From NCBI GenBank assembly GCA_031446125.1, contig CP132909.1, forward strand, positions 124,001-188,000: a stretch of 64,000 nucleotides of DNA, in the 5' to 3' direction. The stretch is from Arsenophonus sp031446125 (lineage in GTDB: Bacteria > Pseudomonadota > Gammaproteobacteria > Enterobacterales > Enterobacteriaceae). A program made the translations under genes and the position numbers. The notes beneath the pieces were generated by a model, which was not told the origin of the DNA, ran no database searches, and was given only the letters and a program-made list of their open reading frames with translations. Shown here piece by piece: positions 18,240 to 27,763 of this stretch. How positions within the stretch are numbered: the first letter of the stretch is position 1; the number at the start of each line of letters is the position of its first letter.

Positions 18240-19291
18240 ATGAATAAATTAGAATTTTCTGATGCTATATTAAAATGGTATCACCGTTTTGGTCGTAAAA
18301 CGCTTCCTTGGCAAAAAAAAAAACAATCTATCACATTTGGTTATCTGAGGTGATGCTTCAACAAACACAAGTTAATATGGTAATTCCGTATTTTGAAAAA
18401 TTTATTTACTATATTCCTAATATTCATGCTTTAGCAAATGCATCTCAGGATAAAATATTATCATTATGGAGTGGTCTTGGTTATTATGCTAGAGCACTTA
18501 ATTTGCATAAAGCAGCAAAAGAAATTCTTAGAAAATACGACGGAAATTTTCCATATAAATTTGAAGAAGTAATATCACTTCCTGGGATTGGAAGATCTAC
18601 AGCTGGTGCAATTTTATCATTATCACAAAATCAACACTTTCCAATCTTAGATTGTAATGTAAAACGTGTATTAACTCGATATTATGGTATACAAGGTTGG
18701 CCAAGTAAAAAAAATATTGAAAATAAATTATGGAATATTATTACGATTTTAACTCCAAAAAATGATCACCAATATTTTAATCAAGGAATGATGGATTTAG
18801 GTTCCATGGTTTGTATTCGAAATGCACCTAAATGTTTTATTTGTCCTGTTAAGCGAGGTTGTTATGCTTTTAAGAATAATTGCTGGAAAAATCTCCCATC
18901 TAAAAAAATAAAAAAAGATATTTTAAAAAAAAATATCTGGTTTTTAATTTTGCGATATAAAAATTGTTTTTGGTTAGAAAAAAGATCCTATTCTGGTATT
19001 TGGAAAGGTTTATTTATTTTTCCAGAGTTTGAATCATTTGATAAATTAAATCTTTGGATTAATACATCAAGTATTCAATATCAGAAAATAAAAGAATTAA
19101 TGTCTTTTCGTCATAATCTTACACATTTACATTTAAATATTACACCAATATTAATCACTATTAATCAATTACCATCTTCTTTTTATGTGATTGAAAGAGA
19201 TATGAAAGGATTGTGGTATAATTTTAAAAAAGATTTTAAAATTGGATTATCTTCTCCTGTTAAAAGGTTGTTACAACAGTTAAGTGATTAA
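18240..19291 (+). pseudogene. mutY: A/G-specific adenine glycosylase MutY, frameshifted in a poly-A tract
   Basis: MutY removes adenine mispaired with 8-oxoguanine. An ATG at 18240 opens a frame reading MNKLEFSDAILKWYHRFGRK then TLPWQKKK, which matches E. coli residues 1 onward but hits TGA at 18351. The rest continues in another frame from TIYHIWLSEVMLQQ to 19291. The switch falls in 11 consecutive A (18313-18323). One more A would give WQKKKTIYHIW, the same spacing as WQIDKTPYKVW in E. coli. Downstream, everything needed is intact: catalytic Glu in WLSEVML, HhH/Asp in LPGIGRST and FPILDCNVKRV, the C-x6-C-x2-C-x5-C iron-sulfur cluster, and the C-terminal Nudix-like domain. It may be a true mutant, a sequencing error, or a gene rescued by polymerase slippage as reported for poly-A tracts in Buchnera and Blochmannia. 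Confidence 0.9.
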
Positions 19292-19315
19292 TTTTTTACT
19301 TTTATGGAAAATTTT

Positions 19316-19555
19316 ATGAATAGAACTATTTTTTGTACTTTTTTAAAACGTGAAGCTGAAGGTCTAGATTTTCAATGTTATCCAGGTAAATTAGGTAAAC
19401 GCATTTTTAATGAAATATCTAAAGAAGCATGGAAAGAATGGATGAATAGACAAACTATATTTATAAATGAAAAAAAACTGAATACAATGAATATTGAAGA
19501 TAGACAGTTTTTAGAAAGAGAGATGATTAAATTTTTTTTTCAAGACAGTATTTAA
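19316..19555 (+). CDS. yggX: Fe(2+)-trafficking protein YggX
   Basis: Small protein linked to iron-sulfur cluster protection and oxidative-stress resistance. The sequence MNRTIFCTFLKREAEGLDFQ and the following YPGKLGKRIFNEISKEAW match YggX nearly residue for residue, including the single conserved cysteine C7. I start at 19316, not the in-frame ATG at 19304, because GGA lies 7 bases upstream and the family starts here. The product has 79 residues; the last dozen of the E. coli protein (~91) are missing. It sits 24 bases after mutY as in E. coli, where it is thought to support the iron-sulfur enzyme MutY. Confidence 0.93.
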   Translation: MNRTIFCTFLKREAEGLDFQCYPGKLGKRIFNEISKEAWKEWMNRQTIFINEKKLNTMNIEDRQFLEREMIKFFFQDSI

Positions 19556-19611
19556 ATCATAAAAATAAATTTCTAATTTGATTTATTATTACTAATTAAA
19601 GTATCATAATT

Positions 19612-20760
19612 TTGATTAAATTTTATGTAATAAATTATGAAATAAATATAACATTGGTTAAAATCATAAATAATATAAAAAAAATAATATTTTTTTTTGT
19701 GGTAATTCAAGGATTATCTGCCTGTACTTCAAAAAAAGACTTTTTTTTTCCAAATACTACAACTATTAAAAATACTCATGGATTAGATATTTTAGTAAAT
19801 CAACTTATGTATAATATTCCAAATATTTGGGGAATAGATGAGCTTTTAATTGTTGGACCAAAAGATTATGTTGAATATTCTGATCAGAATCAAACTCGTG
19901 CTCATATTAATTTTGATATTGGTAATATAACAATTGACACTATTGTTAATACTGAACCTGATAAATTTTTGAAAAAAGCTTTTTTTTCTAGTTTATTAAT
20001 TAATAATAAATTAGAATTTATTAAAACTCATTATAAAACACAGTGTACTAAAAACTATTATTTATCTTCACAAATTTTTAATGATATATATAAAGATACT
20101 AAATTAGTTTGTAAAATAAAAAAAAATACTGATTATCCACTGCAATATACATTAAAAAAGCGTCGATCAAAATCGAACATTATTTGGTCAATTACAATTA
20201 ATTTAATACCAAATAATTTTGATGAACGGGCTAAAAAATATTGGCCGTATATTCGAAAAGCAGCCGAAAAATACGGTATTGATGCATCTCTTATTTTATC
20301 TATTATGCAAATAGAATCTAGTTTTGATCCATATGCCATAAGTCATACTGATGCCCTAGGTTTAATGCAAATAATGCAAAATAGTGCAGGTCGAGATGTC
20401 TTTCGTGTACAAGGAAAAACTGGTATACCAAATAGAAATAATTTATTGGATCCTGCTTACAATATTGATGTAGGAACTGCTTATTTAGCATTGTTACAAA
20501 ATACATATTTATCAAAAATTAGTAATATTACGTCGCGTCGTTATGCACTTATTACTGCTTATAATGGAGGAATTGGCAGTGTATTAAAAGTATTTCATAA
20601 TAATAAAAAGCAAGCACTAAAAATTATTAATCAAATGCGACCAAGAGATGTTTATAATATATTAATAACTAAACATCCGCTCGTTCAAGTGCGTCGTTAT
20701 TTAATAAAGGTAAATAATATTCAAAAAAAATATATTAAGAATAATAAATTCAAAAATTAA
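19612..20760 (+). CDS. mltC: Membrane-bound lytic murein transglycosylase C
   Basis: Outer-membrane lipoprotein that cleaves peptidoglycan glycan strands. The reading frame holds a signal segment with a lipobox ending GLSAC (cysteine about residue 38 from 19612). A domain follows with GPKDYVEYSDQNQTRAHINF, then the SLT catalytic domain with IMQIESSFDPYAIS (catalytic Glu), DALGLMQIMQNSAG and ITAYNGGIGSV. There is no ATG ahead of the lipobox. The first possible starts are TTG at 19612 and TTG at 19654, the latter giving a more typical 24-residue signal peptide; neither has a good ribosome site. The family length is ~359. Gene order yggX-mltC is as in E. coli. Confidence 0.92.
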   Translation: MIKFYVINYEINITLVKIINNIKKIIFFFVVIQGLSACTSKKDFFFPNTTTIKNTHGLDILVNQLMYNIPNIWGIDELLIVGPKDYVEYSDQNQTRAHINFDIGNITIDTIVNTEPDKFLKKAFFSSLLINNKLEFIKTHYKTQCTKNYYLSSQIFNDIYKDTKLVCKIKKNTDYPLQYTLKKRRSKSNIIWSITINLIPNNFDERAKKYWPYIRKAAEKYGIDASLILSIMQIESSFDPYAISHTDALGLMQIMQNSAGRDVFRVQGKTGIPNRNNLLDPAYNIDVGTAYLALLQNTYLSKISNITSRRYALITAYNGGIGSVLKVFHNNKKQALKIINQMRPRDVYNILITKHPLVQVRRYLIKVNNIQKKYIKNNKFKN

Positions 20761-20850
20761 TTAGTTTAATAATTTTACAAAAAAAAATTGGAACAAATTT
20801 TTTGAATATTTTTTATTGTTTTATTTCTAAAAATTATTTAATAAATTTAA

Positions 20851-20880
20851 TTGACGAAGAGATTATAATCAGGTTTAATA
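20851..20880 (+). promoter_or_regulatory. Possible promoter of tRNA-Phe
   Basis: TTGACG at 20851-20856 is followed after 17 bases by TTTAAT (20874-20879), close to the tRNA start at 20889. A consensus TATAAT at 20864-20869 is an alternative -10 without a good -35. Both readings are by eye in an AT-rich background. Confidence 0.4.
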
Positions 20881-20888
20881 TAAAAATT

Positions 20889-20961
<73 letters not shown>

Positions 20962-21288
20962 TATAAATTTATTATTTTTTTTGTTAATAAATTTTTTAAA
21001 AAATCTTATATATTTTTTTTTGTTCAATTAAAAAATTTATAGTCATTGTATATCACAATACAATTCATGATTACTCTGGCCTAATTTTTTTAAAATAAAG
21101 TTATTATAGAAATCATTTAATTAAATTGTTTAAATTGTTTTAACTTTAATATTTTTTAGCAATAAAATTTTTGTTTGTTTTTTATTAGACATTTTTTATG
21201 AATTAAATAGTTAACTAATGTGTTATAGATTAATATACTATATTAGTAATATCAAAAATAATATTTTTTTGATAAAGATTACCCTCTA
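20962..21288. other. Spacer after tRNA-Phe
   Basis: 327 bases between tRNA-Phe and the end of yggT. It contains a slightly less AT-biased stretch around 21065-21085 that I could not assign. It marks the breakpoint where the gshB-yggT block joins in inverted orientation. Confidence 0.5.
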
Positions 21289-21873
21289 TTACATTAAATA
21301 ACCAATAGAATAAAGTATCTTTGTAAGCTTTTCATCAATCAATAACAAAATATCTAAACGTAAATGATTTAAGGCTATCAAAGTTAACATAATTATCATT
21401 GATGAAAAATCTAATCCACTAAAAGGAGGAATAATTTGACGAATAGAAGAAATTAAAGGTTCTGTTAATTCAATAAGCATGTAATCAATAGGATGACGAC
21501 CTTGGCTGATCCAAGCAAGAAGAGACCGAATTAATATTAACCAAAAAATTAATTTTCCGATATAATTTAATAATTGCATAATGCTGATAGGTATTATGGT
21601 AATACTTATTAAAGTAAGAGCGTTAGTCGCCCACATTATAAAAATAATATTACTTAATGTAATAATATAAGCCATTAATAAACTTGGTATATCAATAGAA
21701 CTCGAAGGCATTAAATGACGTATTTTACCTATAATTGGTTGGGTGCTTTTAATCACAAATTGTACAAATGGATTATAAATATCAGATTTTACTAATTGCA
21801 TCCAGATTCTTAGAATTAATATAATAATATATAGTTGAATAATGGTTGGTATAATAAAATTTAAAAATTGCAT
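21289..21873 (-). CDS. yggT: YggT-family integral membrane protein
   Basis: A multi-pass inner-membrane protein of two repeated YGGT units, each with two hydrophobic helices. The 194 residues include LRIWMQLVKSDIYNPFVQF and TQPIIGKIRHLMP in the first unit, and SLLAWISQGRHPIDYMLIEL and TEPLISSIRQIIPPFSGLDFS in the second. The precise function is unsettled; the family has been linked to osmotic or cation stress and, in plastids, to complex assembly. It is the last gene of the gshB-yqgE-yqgF-yggS-yggT series, but 663 bases separate it from yggS, against a very short gap in E. coli. Confidence 0.93.
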   Translation of the reverse strand: MQFLNFIIPTIIQLYIIILILRIWMQLVKSDIYNPFVQFVIKSTQPIIGKIRHLMPSSSIDIPSLLMAYIITLSNIIFIMWATNALTLISITIIPISIMQLLNYIGKLIFWLILIRSLLAWISQGRHPIDYMLIELTEPLISSIRQIIPPFSGLDFSSMIIMLTLIALNHLRLDILLLIDEKLTKILYSIGYLM

Positions 21874-22536
21874 TTCTGATTATCCTGTGATCAAAAAAAA
21901 TCGTTTTTTTAATTTCTATAGAGTAATAGAAGTAAATTTTTTATGCTATTTTAGGTAATTGATAATAATTTTATGTATAAAATTATTTAAAAGTTTTGAT
22001 ATTTTTTTTAAAAAACTCACTTTTTATTTAATAACTATCATTATTTTTTTAAAAATATTTTTTACAAAGTTTTTACATATTATTAATATAAATTAATATT
22101 TTGCAAATTGGCATTTTTTTATAAATTTTAGATGTATTTAAAATTTATTATTTTTTAAATAATTTTAAAATAAAACAAAAACTAATATAAAAATAATTTG
22201 GTACTTATAAAAAAATATTTAAAATTAGATTTTTTATAGTTATATCTATTTTAAATACTTTATATTTCTTAATATTTATTGTTTTTAATAAAATGACTTT
22301 TAATTAATTTTTTATAAGTTGAATAGCATTTAATGGTTAATAAAAATCTTTTTTAAACTATTTTTATATATATCATATTTTATTAAAATAATATAATATT
22401 TGTTTAAAAATATCTTGCAAAGATATTTTTTTAATAAAGATAAGAATCTATCTATAATAAAATTATTATATTTTTTAAAATTACCACAGATTGAAAATAA
22501 TTTTTGTAATTTTTTGTTTTTTATTAAATGCAAATG
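21874..22536. other. Spacer between yggS and yggT
   Basis: 663 bases of AT-rich DNA inside what is an uninterrupted operon in E. coli. A 67-codon open frame on the minus strand (22330-22533) starts just past yggS, but its composition (Lys, Ile, Leu, Phe, Asn, Tyr) is what random AT DNA gives. It resembles neither ProC nor any protein I know. Confidence 0.5.
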
Positions 22537-23223
22537 TTATTGATCACTAAAAATAGCTTTGCCAATTCTCAATAATGTTGAACCAAAAGCAATGGCAATA
22601 TCAAAATCATTCGTCATACCTATTGAAAGTGTATCAATGTTCGGATATCTATTTTTTAGTTCTTGAAATATTTTTTCTATAGTATAAAAAAGTGATACTT
22701 GTTGAATAAGCGCTTTATTAGACGAGAAAATTGCCATTAAACCACGTAATTTTATTTTTTTTAAAAATAAGATTTTATCGACTAATGTATATACATTATG
22801 TGGCAAAATACCTGATTTATTGATTTCATTAGTAATGTTTATTTGTATAAGTACATTTAATGGTTCTTTATTAAAAGGGCGTTGTTTATTTAAACGTTCA
22901 GCTGTTTTAAATTTATCAATAGTATGACACCAATCAAAATATTGTGCTACTAATTTAGTTTTGTTAGCCTGTACAGTTCCTATAAAATGCCATGTTAAAT
23001 TATTTTGATTGTTATTAAAATAAAGAATTTTTTTGATTCCTTCTTGTGCGTAATTTTCACCAAATTGATATTGACCTGCATAAATAGCATTTTGAATATC
23101 AAAACATGATTTATTTTTAGTAACAGCTATTAATTGAATGTCTTGTGGAAGACGATTATATTTTTTAGCGGTGCTGATAATTTTATGTTTTATATTAATT
23201 ATGTTTTTTTGAATTATATTCAT
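22537..23223 (-). CDS. yggS: PLP homeostasis protein YggS
   Basis: Binds pyridoxal 5'-phosphate on an alanine-racemase-type TIM barrel and helps keep free PLP levels in balance. It has no known enzyme activity. The 228 residues compare with about 234 in E. coli. The PLP lysine lies in LIAVTKNKS. Further family motifs are YQFGENYAQE, LTWHFIGTVQANK, NVLIQINITNEINKSG, LRGLMAIF, and TLSIGMTNDFDIAIAFGSTLLRIG. It is downstream of yqgF by 85 bases; yggR, in this interval of E. coli, is gone. Confidence 0.95.
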   Translation of the reverse strand: MNIIQKNIINIKHKIISTAKKYNRLPQDIQLIAVTKNKSCFDIQNAIYAGQYQFGENYAQEGIKKILYFNNNQNNLTWHFIGTVQANKTKLVAQYFDWCHTIDKFKTAERLNKQRPFNKEPLNVLIQINITNEINKSGILPHNVYTLVDKILFLKKIKLRGLMAIFSSNKALIQQVSLFYTIEKIFQELKNRYPNIDTLSIGMTNDFDIAIAFGSTLLRIGKAIFSDQ

Positions 23224-23308
23224 ATGTATTTTTTATTTTAAAAAGAAATCAATCAAATTTTACTTTAATGATATTTATATAATAAAATTTTATTTATAGG
23301 ATATTATT

Positions 23309-23749
23309 TTATATTGAATGATTTTCAATTAAAGACTTTTCTAACCAATTTTTTAAAATAATAAAAGCAGAAAGAGCATCAATTTTACTTTTATTTAATG
23401 CTTTGTAACCACCAATATTAAAAAGGTAAGCACGAGCTTCTGTTGTTGTTAAGCGTTCATCGTATAATATAACTTTAATATTAAAACGCAGGTTTAAAAA
23501 ATTGGCAAATTTGCGCGCTTGTTTGCTTGTTGTTTGTTCTGTTCCATCCATATTAAGAGGAAGTCCAACAATGGCAAGTTTAGGATTCCATTCTTGTAAT
23601 ATTTTTTCTATATCTAACCAATTTGGGTGCCCGTTTTTTGTTGTTAATGTAGTTAGAGGATGAGCGATTGCGATTATTTCTTCCCCAATAGCAATACCAA
23701 TACTAATGGTACCAAAATCAAAAGCGATAATTGTGCGATTATTATTCAT
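23309..23749 (-). CDS. yqgF: Holliday junction resolvase-like / pre-16S rRNA nuclease YqgF
   Basis: RNase H-fold nuclease that acts in 5'-end maturation of 16S rRNA (also called RuvX). The 146 residues begin with the first acidic strand IIAFDFGTISIGIAIG. LAIVGLPLNMDGTEQ and the YDERLTTTEA motif follow, then a C-terminal IDALSAFIIL with the last acidic residue. Its ATG shares the final A of the yqgE stop (TAATG), so the two are probably translationally coupled. Confidence 0.95.
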   Translation of the reverse strand: MNNNRTIIAFDFGTISIGIAIGEEIIAIAHPLTTLTTKNGHPNWLDIEKILQEWNPKLAIVGLPLNMDGTEQTTSKQARKFANFLNLRFNIKVILYDERLTTTEARAYLFNIGGYKALNKSKIDALSAFIILKNWLEKSLIENHSI

Positions 23750-24312
23750 TATGAGTGGCCTACTTGATTTGAAATATTAGAAATATCAATACCAATTAAA
23801 GCAGCTGCTTTTTTCCAACGTTCTGAAATTGGAGTATGAAAAATTATATGGCTATTTGCTTTTGTTGTTAACCAATTATTTTCCATCATTTCCTTTTCAA
23901 GTTGTCCTTTTTTCCAGCTTGAATATCCTAAAGCAATAAGTGTTTTTTTTGGTTGTTTTGTGGTACCAAATGTTTGAAGAATATCTTTTGATGTTGTAAT
24001 CATGATTTCATCAGAAAGTTGTAAAGTAGAATTAAATCCATGATGTGGAGAATGTAAAATGAAACCATGAACTTCTGCAATGGGACCACCAGAGAAAATT
24101 GGTTGTTTTGAATCACTTATTTGATTGTTTTCTTTGATTTTAATATTTAAATTTTTTAAGATTTTATTAATTGAAATGCATTTTATTTGTCTATTTATAA
24201 CCAAACCTATAGTGCCTTTTTCATTATGTTCGCAAATATAAATCACCGATTTTTGAAAATACGGATCTAATAATGTCGGCATTGCGATGAGAAAGTGATT
24301 TTGTAAATTCAT
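23749..24312 (-). CDS. yqgE: UPF0301 protein YqgE
   Basis: Conserved protein of unknown function that is almost always next to yqgF. The 187 residues equal the E. coli length, with MNLQNHFLIAMPTLLDPYF, YICEHNEKGTIGLVINR, FSGGPIAEVHGFILH, and ALGYSSWKKGQLEKEM, all family hallmarks. The order gshB-yqgE-yqgF is conserved; its stop overlaps the yqgF start. Confidence 0.94.
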   Translation of the reverse strand: MNLQNHFLIAMPTLLDPYFQKSVIYICEHNEKGTIGLVINRQIKCISINKILKNLNIKIKENNQISDSKQPIFSGGPIAEVHGFILHSPHHGFNSTLQLSDEIMITTSKDILQTFGTTKQPKKTLIALGYSSWKKGQLEKEMMENNWLTTKANSHIIFHTPISERWKKAAALIGIDISNISNQVGHS

Positions 24313-24490
24313 ATTATTAAACTTATTTGACTTAATTAGATCAGTAATATATGCCTGAATTAAGGATAAAATATAAATAATAATATATAAATTTTATCAT
24401 AAAATATAATTTTATACGATATTTATATTTTTTAATATTATAAAATATTTATGGAATTTTATATTATTTTTTTATATATATCATAGTATA

Positions 24491-25453
24491 TTATTTATTT
24501 TTTATAGTCAGTCTTTTTTCTATTGCATCAAATAAAATGCTACTAATAGATATATGTGGCAATGCCAATTCAATTTCTCTTATGCATGTTGGACTGGTAA
24601 CATTAATTTCAGTTAAACGATCACCAATAATATCTAACCCGACAAACATTAACTCTTTTTCTTTTAAGAGAGACGCAACACCTTTTGCAATTTTCCAATC
24701 ACTTGTTGTTAATTTTCTTACTTCACCATGTCCCCCAACAGCTAAGTTTCCTCTTATTTCTCCTTTAGGTGGAATTCTAGCTAAACAATAAGGAATTGCT
24801 TCACCATCTATCATTAATACACGTTTGTCACCTTCTTTAATTTCAGGTAAAAAATTTTGAGCCATACAAAAATGTTTTTCTTTTTTGATTAATGTTTCTA
24901 TGATTACATTAAGATTAGGATCATTTTTTTTGATACGAAAAATAGAATCTCCACCCATTTTATCTAGTGGTTTTAAGATAATATCTTGGTTTTTTTTATA
25001 AAAATCGTACAGTTGTTTTTTGCTTCTTGTAACTAATGTTTTAGGAGTGAATTTAGAAAACCATGATGTAAAAATTTTTTCATTACAATCTCGAAGACTT
25101 TGTGGTTTATTAATAATTAAAGTACCTTTTTTTTCTGCTCTTTCAAGAATATAAGTAGCATAAATATATTCAGTATTAAATGGAGGGTCTTGCCGCATTA
25201 AAATAATGTGTAATTTTTTAAGCGCAATATTTTTTTTTATTCCAAATTGGTACCATTTTTTAGGATTTTCTTGAATTTTCTTAATTTTTTTTGTATATGC
25301 ATATGCTTCACCATTTAATAAATATAGATCATGTATTTCCATATAGTAAATTTCATATTTACGACGTTGTGCTTCTAATAACATAGCAAAACTACTGTCT
25401 TTTTTTATGTCTATATTTTCAATTGCATTCATAATTATACCTAATTTGATCAT
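24491..25453 (-). CDS. gshB: Glutathione synthetase
   Basis: ATP-dependent addition of glycine to gamma-glutamylcysteine, the second step of glutathione synthesis; the first enzyme, gshA, is at 33610. It is an ATP-grasp protein of 320 residues: KDSSFAMLLEAQRR at the N terminus, ILMRQDPPFNTEYIYATYIL, ILKPLDKMGGDSIFR in the ATP site, VGLDIIGDRLTEINVTSPTC for metal and substrate. The ATG at 25453 has AAGGA 7 bases upstream. It is the first gene of the minus-strand cluster; rsmE, upstream in E. coli, is not seen. Confidence 0.97.
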   Translation of the reverse strand: MIKLGIIMNAIENIDIKKDSSFAMLLEAQRRKYEIYYMEIHDLYLLNGEAYAYTKKIKKIQENPKKWYQFGIKKNIALKKLHIILMRQDPPFNTEYIYATYILERAEKKGTLIINKPQSLRDCNEKIFTSWFSKFTPKTLVTRSKKQLYDFYKKNQDIILKPLDKMGGDSIFRIKKNDPNLNVIIETLIKKEKHFCMAQNFLPEIKEGDKRVLMIDGEAIPYCLARIPPKGEIRGNLAVGGHGEVRKLTTSDWKIAKGVASLLKEKELMFVGLDIIGDRLTEINVTSPTCIREIELALPHISISSILFDAIEKRLTIKNK

Positions 25454-26554
25454 TTTGTATCCTTAATTAATTGACAGCATAAAACTAATAATTATATTTT
25501 TTTTATTAAAATAATTATTGTGGATATTTTTATTTAATTTCAATTTTAGTATATTAAAAATAAAATTTATAACAGATAAAAATATAATTTTATTAATAAA
25601 GATTTCATCTTTGAATTAAATTCAATGAATTGTATTTTTTTTATTAGTATATATTAAAAAATATTTGAATAATTATATAGGGATTTATAATAGTACATTT
25701 TTTATTATGTTATTTCTGTATTAAATTTTATGTTTTGAATAAATATAAAAAATATTTTGCTAATTATGAAAAATAATATACTCTTGTTTAAAAAAATATA
25801 TGAAAAATATATGTTATGTTAGAGGTATTTTTTATAAATGTTTATTAATTTCTGATTTATATTTTTTAGTTTTAATAATTTTAAAATATTTTTTATGCTT
25901 AATTTTGTTTTAATAAAAAAGTAATTTTTATGATTTTTTAATATTTAAAATAATATTAATTATAAAAAAATCGTTTATAGAGAACATAAGTTAAATACTA
26001 AAAATAAAATTTTTTGGTATTTTTTACATTTTGTTTATATTTTTTATGATATCAGATTTTTTATCTTTTTTTCAGGTGTTTTTAAATATTTCTTATTTTT
26101 TAAAAAAAATTAATTAAAACAAATTTATTTATAAATAAAACAATTAATGCTACTTATCAATTAATAAATTATAATTATACAGATAATAAAATAAATTTTT
26201 ATGTATAAAATATCAAAAATATTTTAATAATATATAAAAATTTTATCTTTTTTTATATATTTATTATTTCTTTTCAAGAATTTTTATATTGAAAAATTTT
26301 ATTTAATATAAAAATAATTACTATTATGAAATGGTTTGTAATAATTAAAAGATATCAGACTTAACTATTTAATATTAGGAAAGATTTTATATTATTTAAA
26401 AACTTTTTTGATGATTGTATTTTCACTTTATTCCAAAAGATTTTTATGTGTTATATATTTAGATATCTATGATTTTTAAAAAAATTTTGAATATTATATG
26501 AGGTTTTGTATTTTTGATTTAAAAAGCATTAAAAATATTTTATAGGATTTTAAA
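25454..26554. other. 1.1-kb spacer between divergent gshB and gmhA
   Basis: No open frame, RNA gene or recognisable remnant. On the minus strand just above gshB, where rsmE would be expected, I could not make a credible alignment. It must contain the promoters of the gshB cluster and gmhA. Confidence 0.55.
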
Positions 26555-27136
26555 ATGTATCAAAAACTTATTTCTATAGAATTAGAAGAAGCCAGTATTA
26601 TATTAAAAAATTTTTTAAATGCTAAAGAAAATATTACAGTTATTGAAGAAGCAGCAATTATGTTATCTATAGCTTTTAAAGATGGCGGGAAAGTATTATC
26701 TTGTGGAAATGGTGGTTCTCATTGTGATGCAATGCATTTTGCAGAGGAATTAACTGGGCGATATCGTGAAAATCGTCCTGGTTATCCTGCTATTGCAATT
26801 GCAGATGCTAGTTATTTATCTTGTGTGGCTAATGATTTTGGTTACCATTATGTTTTTTCTCGTTATGTAGAGACAGTCGGTAAGGAAGGCGACATATTAT
26901 TTGCAATTTCAACATCTGGTAATTCTAAGAATATTATTTATGCTATAGAAGCTGCACGTACCAAAAGAATGAAGGTTATTTCATTGACAGGTAATAATGG
27001 TGGAAAGATTGCAAAAATAACTGATCTTGAAATTCGGGTACCTCATTTTGGTTATCCTGATCGAATTCAGGAAATGCATATTAAAGTGATACATATTTTA
27101 GTTCAAATAGTAGAAAAAGAAATGGCAAAAAGATAA
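26555..27136 (+). CDS. gmhA: Sedoheptulose 7-phosphate isomerase
   Basis: Converts sedoheptulose 7-phosphate to D-glycero-D-manno-heptose 7-phosphate, the first step to the LPS inner-core heptose. The 193 residues align with E. coli GmhA (192) without gaps: the SIS-domain signature GGKVLSCGNGGSHCDAMHFA, EELTGRYRENRPGYPAIAI, the phosphate loop ISTSGNSKN, and RVPHFGYPDRIQEMHIKVIH with zinc/substrate residues. AGGATT stands just before the ATG. Its retention suggests that LPS still carries heptose. It is an isolated gene. Confidence 0.97.
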   Translation: MYQKLISIELEEASIILKNFLNAKENITVIEEAAIMLSIAFKDGGKVLSCGNGGSHCDAMHFAEELTGRYRENRPGYPAIAIADASYLSCVANDFGYHYVFSRYVETVGKEGDILFAISTSGNSKNIIYAIEAARTKRMKVISLTGNNGGKIAKITDLEIRVPHFGYPDRIQEMHIKVIHILVQIVEKEMAKR

Positions 27137-27763
27137 GATGATATTTAATGTTGCTGAATTCATAAATAATAATTATTTTTAATTTTTGGATATTTTACGC
27201 AATATTTGTTTTATTACATTTTTTTTCATGGATTACTTTATAATTTTTCTATATTTATAGAAATATATTATTTTATAAAAATGCGTTATAGATTCACTAG
27301 ATTATGATTTATATAATTTAATTGTTGAAATATATTTATTTGAACGACATTTTTTAAAAAATATTTAAGGTTTTATGTTTTGTTTATTTTAATAATGAAT
27401 TATAAAAAAATAATTATGATACTAAATTTTTATTGAAAGAACTGTACGGGATGAGATAAACATTAATGAAAATAATACTTTTTATTTATCGCAAAATATT
27501 TTTGGTATAAAATAATTTTTATTTTTCTATTATTTTATTCAAATGTATTATTGTTTATAATTTTTTTTAAAAATAAATATTATTTTTGATAATAATCTCA
27601 TATAAAGTAAAAAAAATATAATAAAGTCATGTTTTTTATATTTTTAAATCGGTTTTTTAAAATTTATATAAATAATATTTCTTTATAATTTTTATGAATA
27701 TAGAAATTATAAAAATTTTATACTTAATCAATAGTTTTTTTTAAAAAAAAGAAAATACCTCTC
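27137..27763. other. Spacer upstream of pncC with one GC-richer patch
   Basis: 627 bases. Most is plain AT, but 27438-27465 is clearly richer in G/C and lies in a stop-free run of 27 codons (27432-27512) without an ATG, reading ERTVRDEINI. In E. coli mltB precedes pncC. The patch might be a scrap of it, but only the RDE triplet agrees. Confidence 0.4.

Noticed and set aside
22330..22533. 67-codon open frame on the minus strand right after yggS
   Set aside because: Composition is that of random AT DNA, there is no ribosome site, and it resembles neither ProC nor YggU.
25454..25620. Possible rsmE C terminus upstream of gshB on the minus strand
   Set aside because: Only one or two residues agree in the expected place; not above chance.
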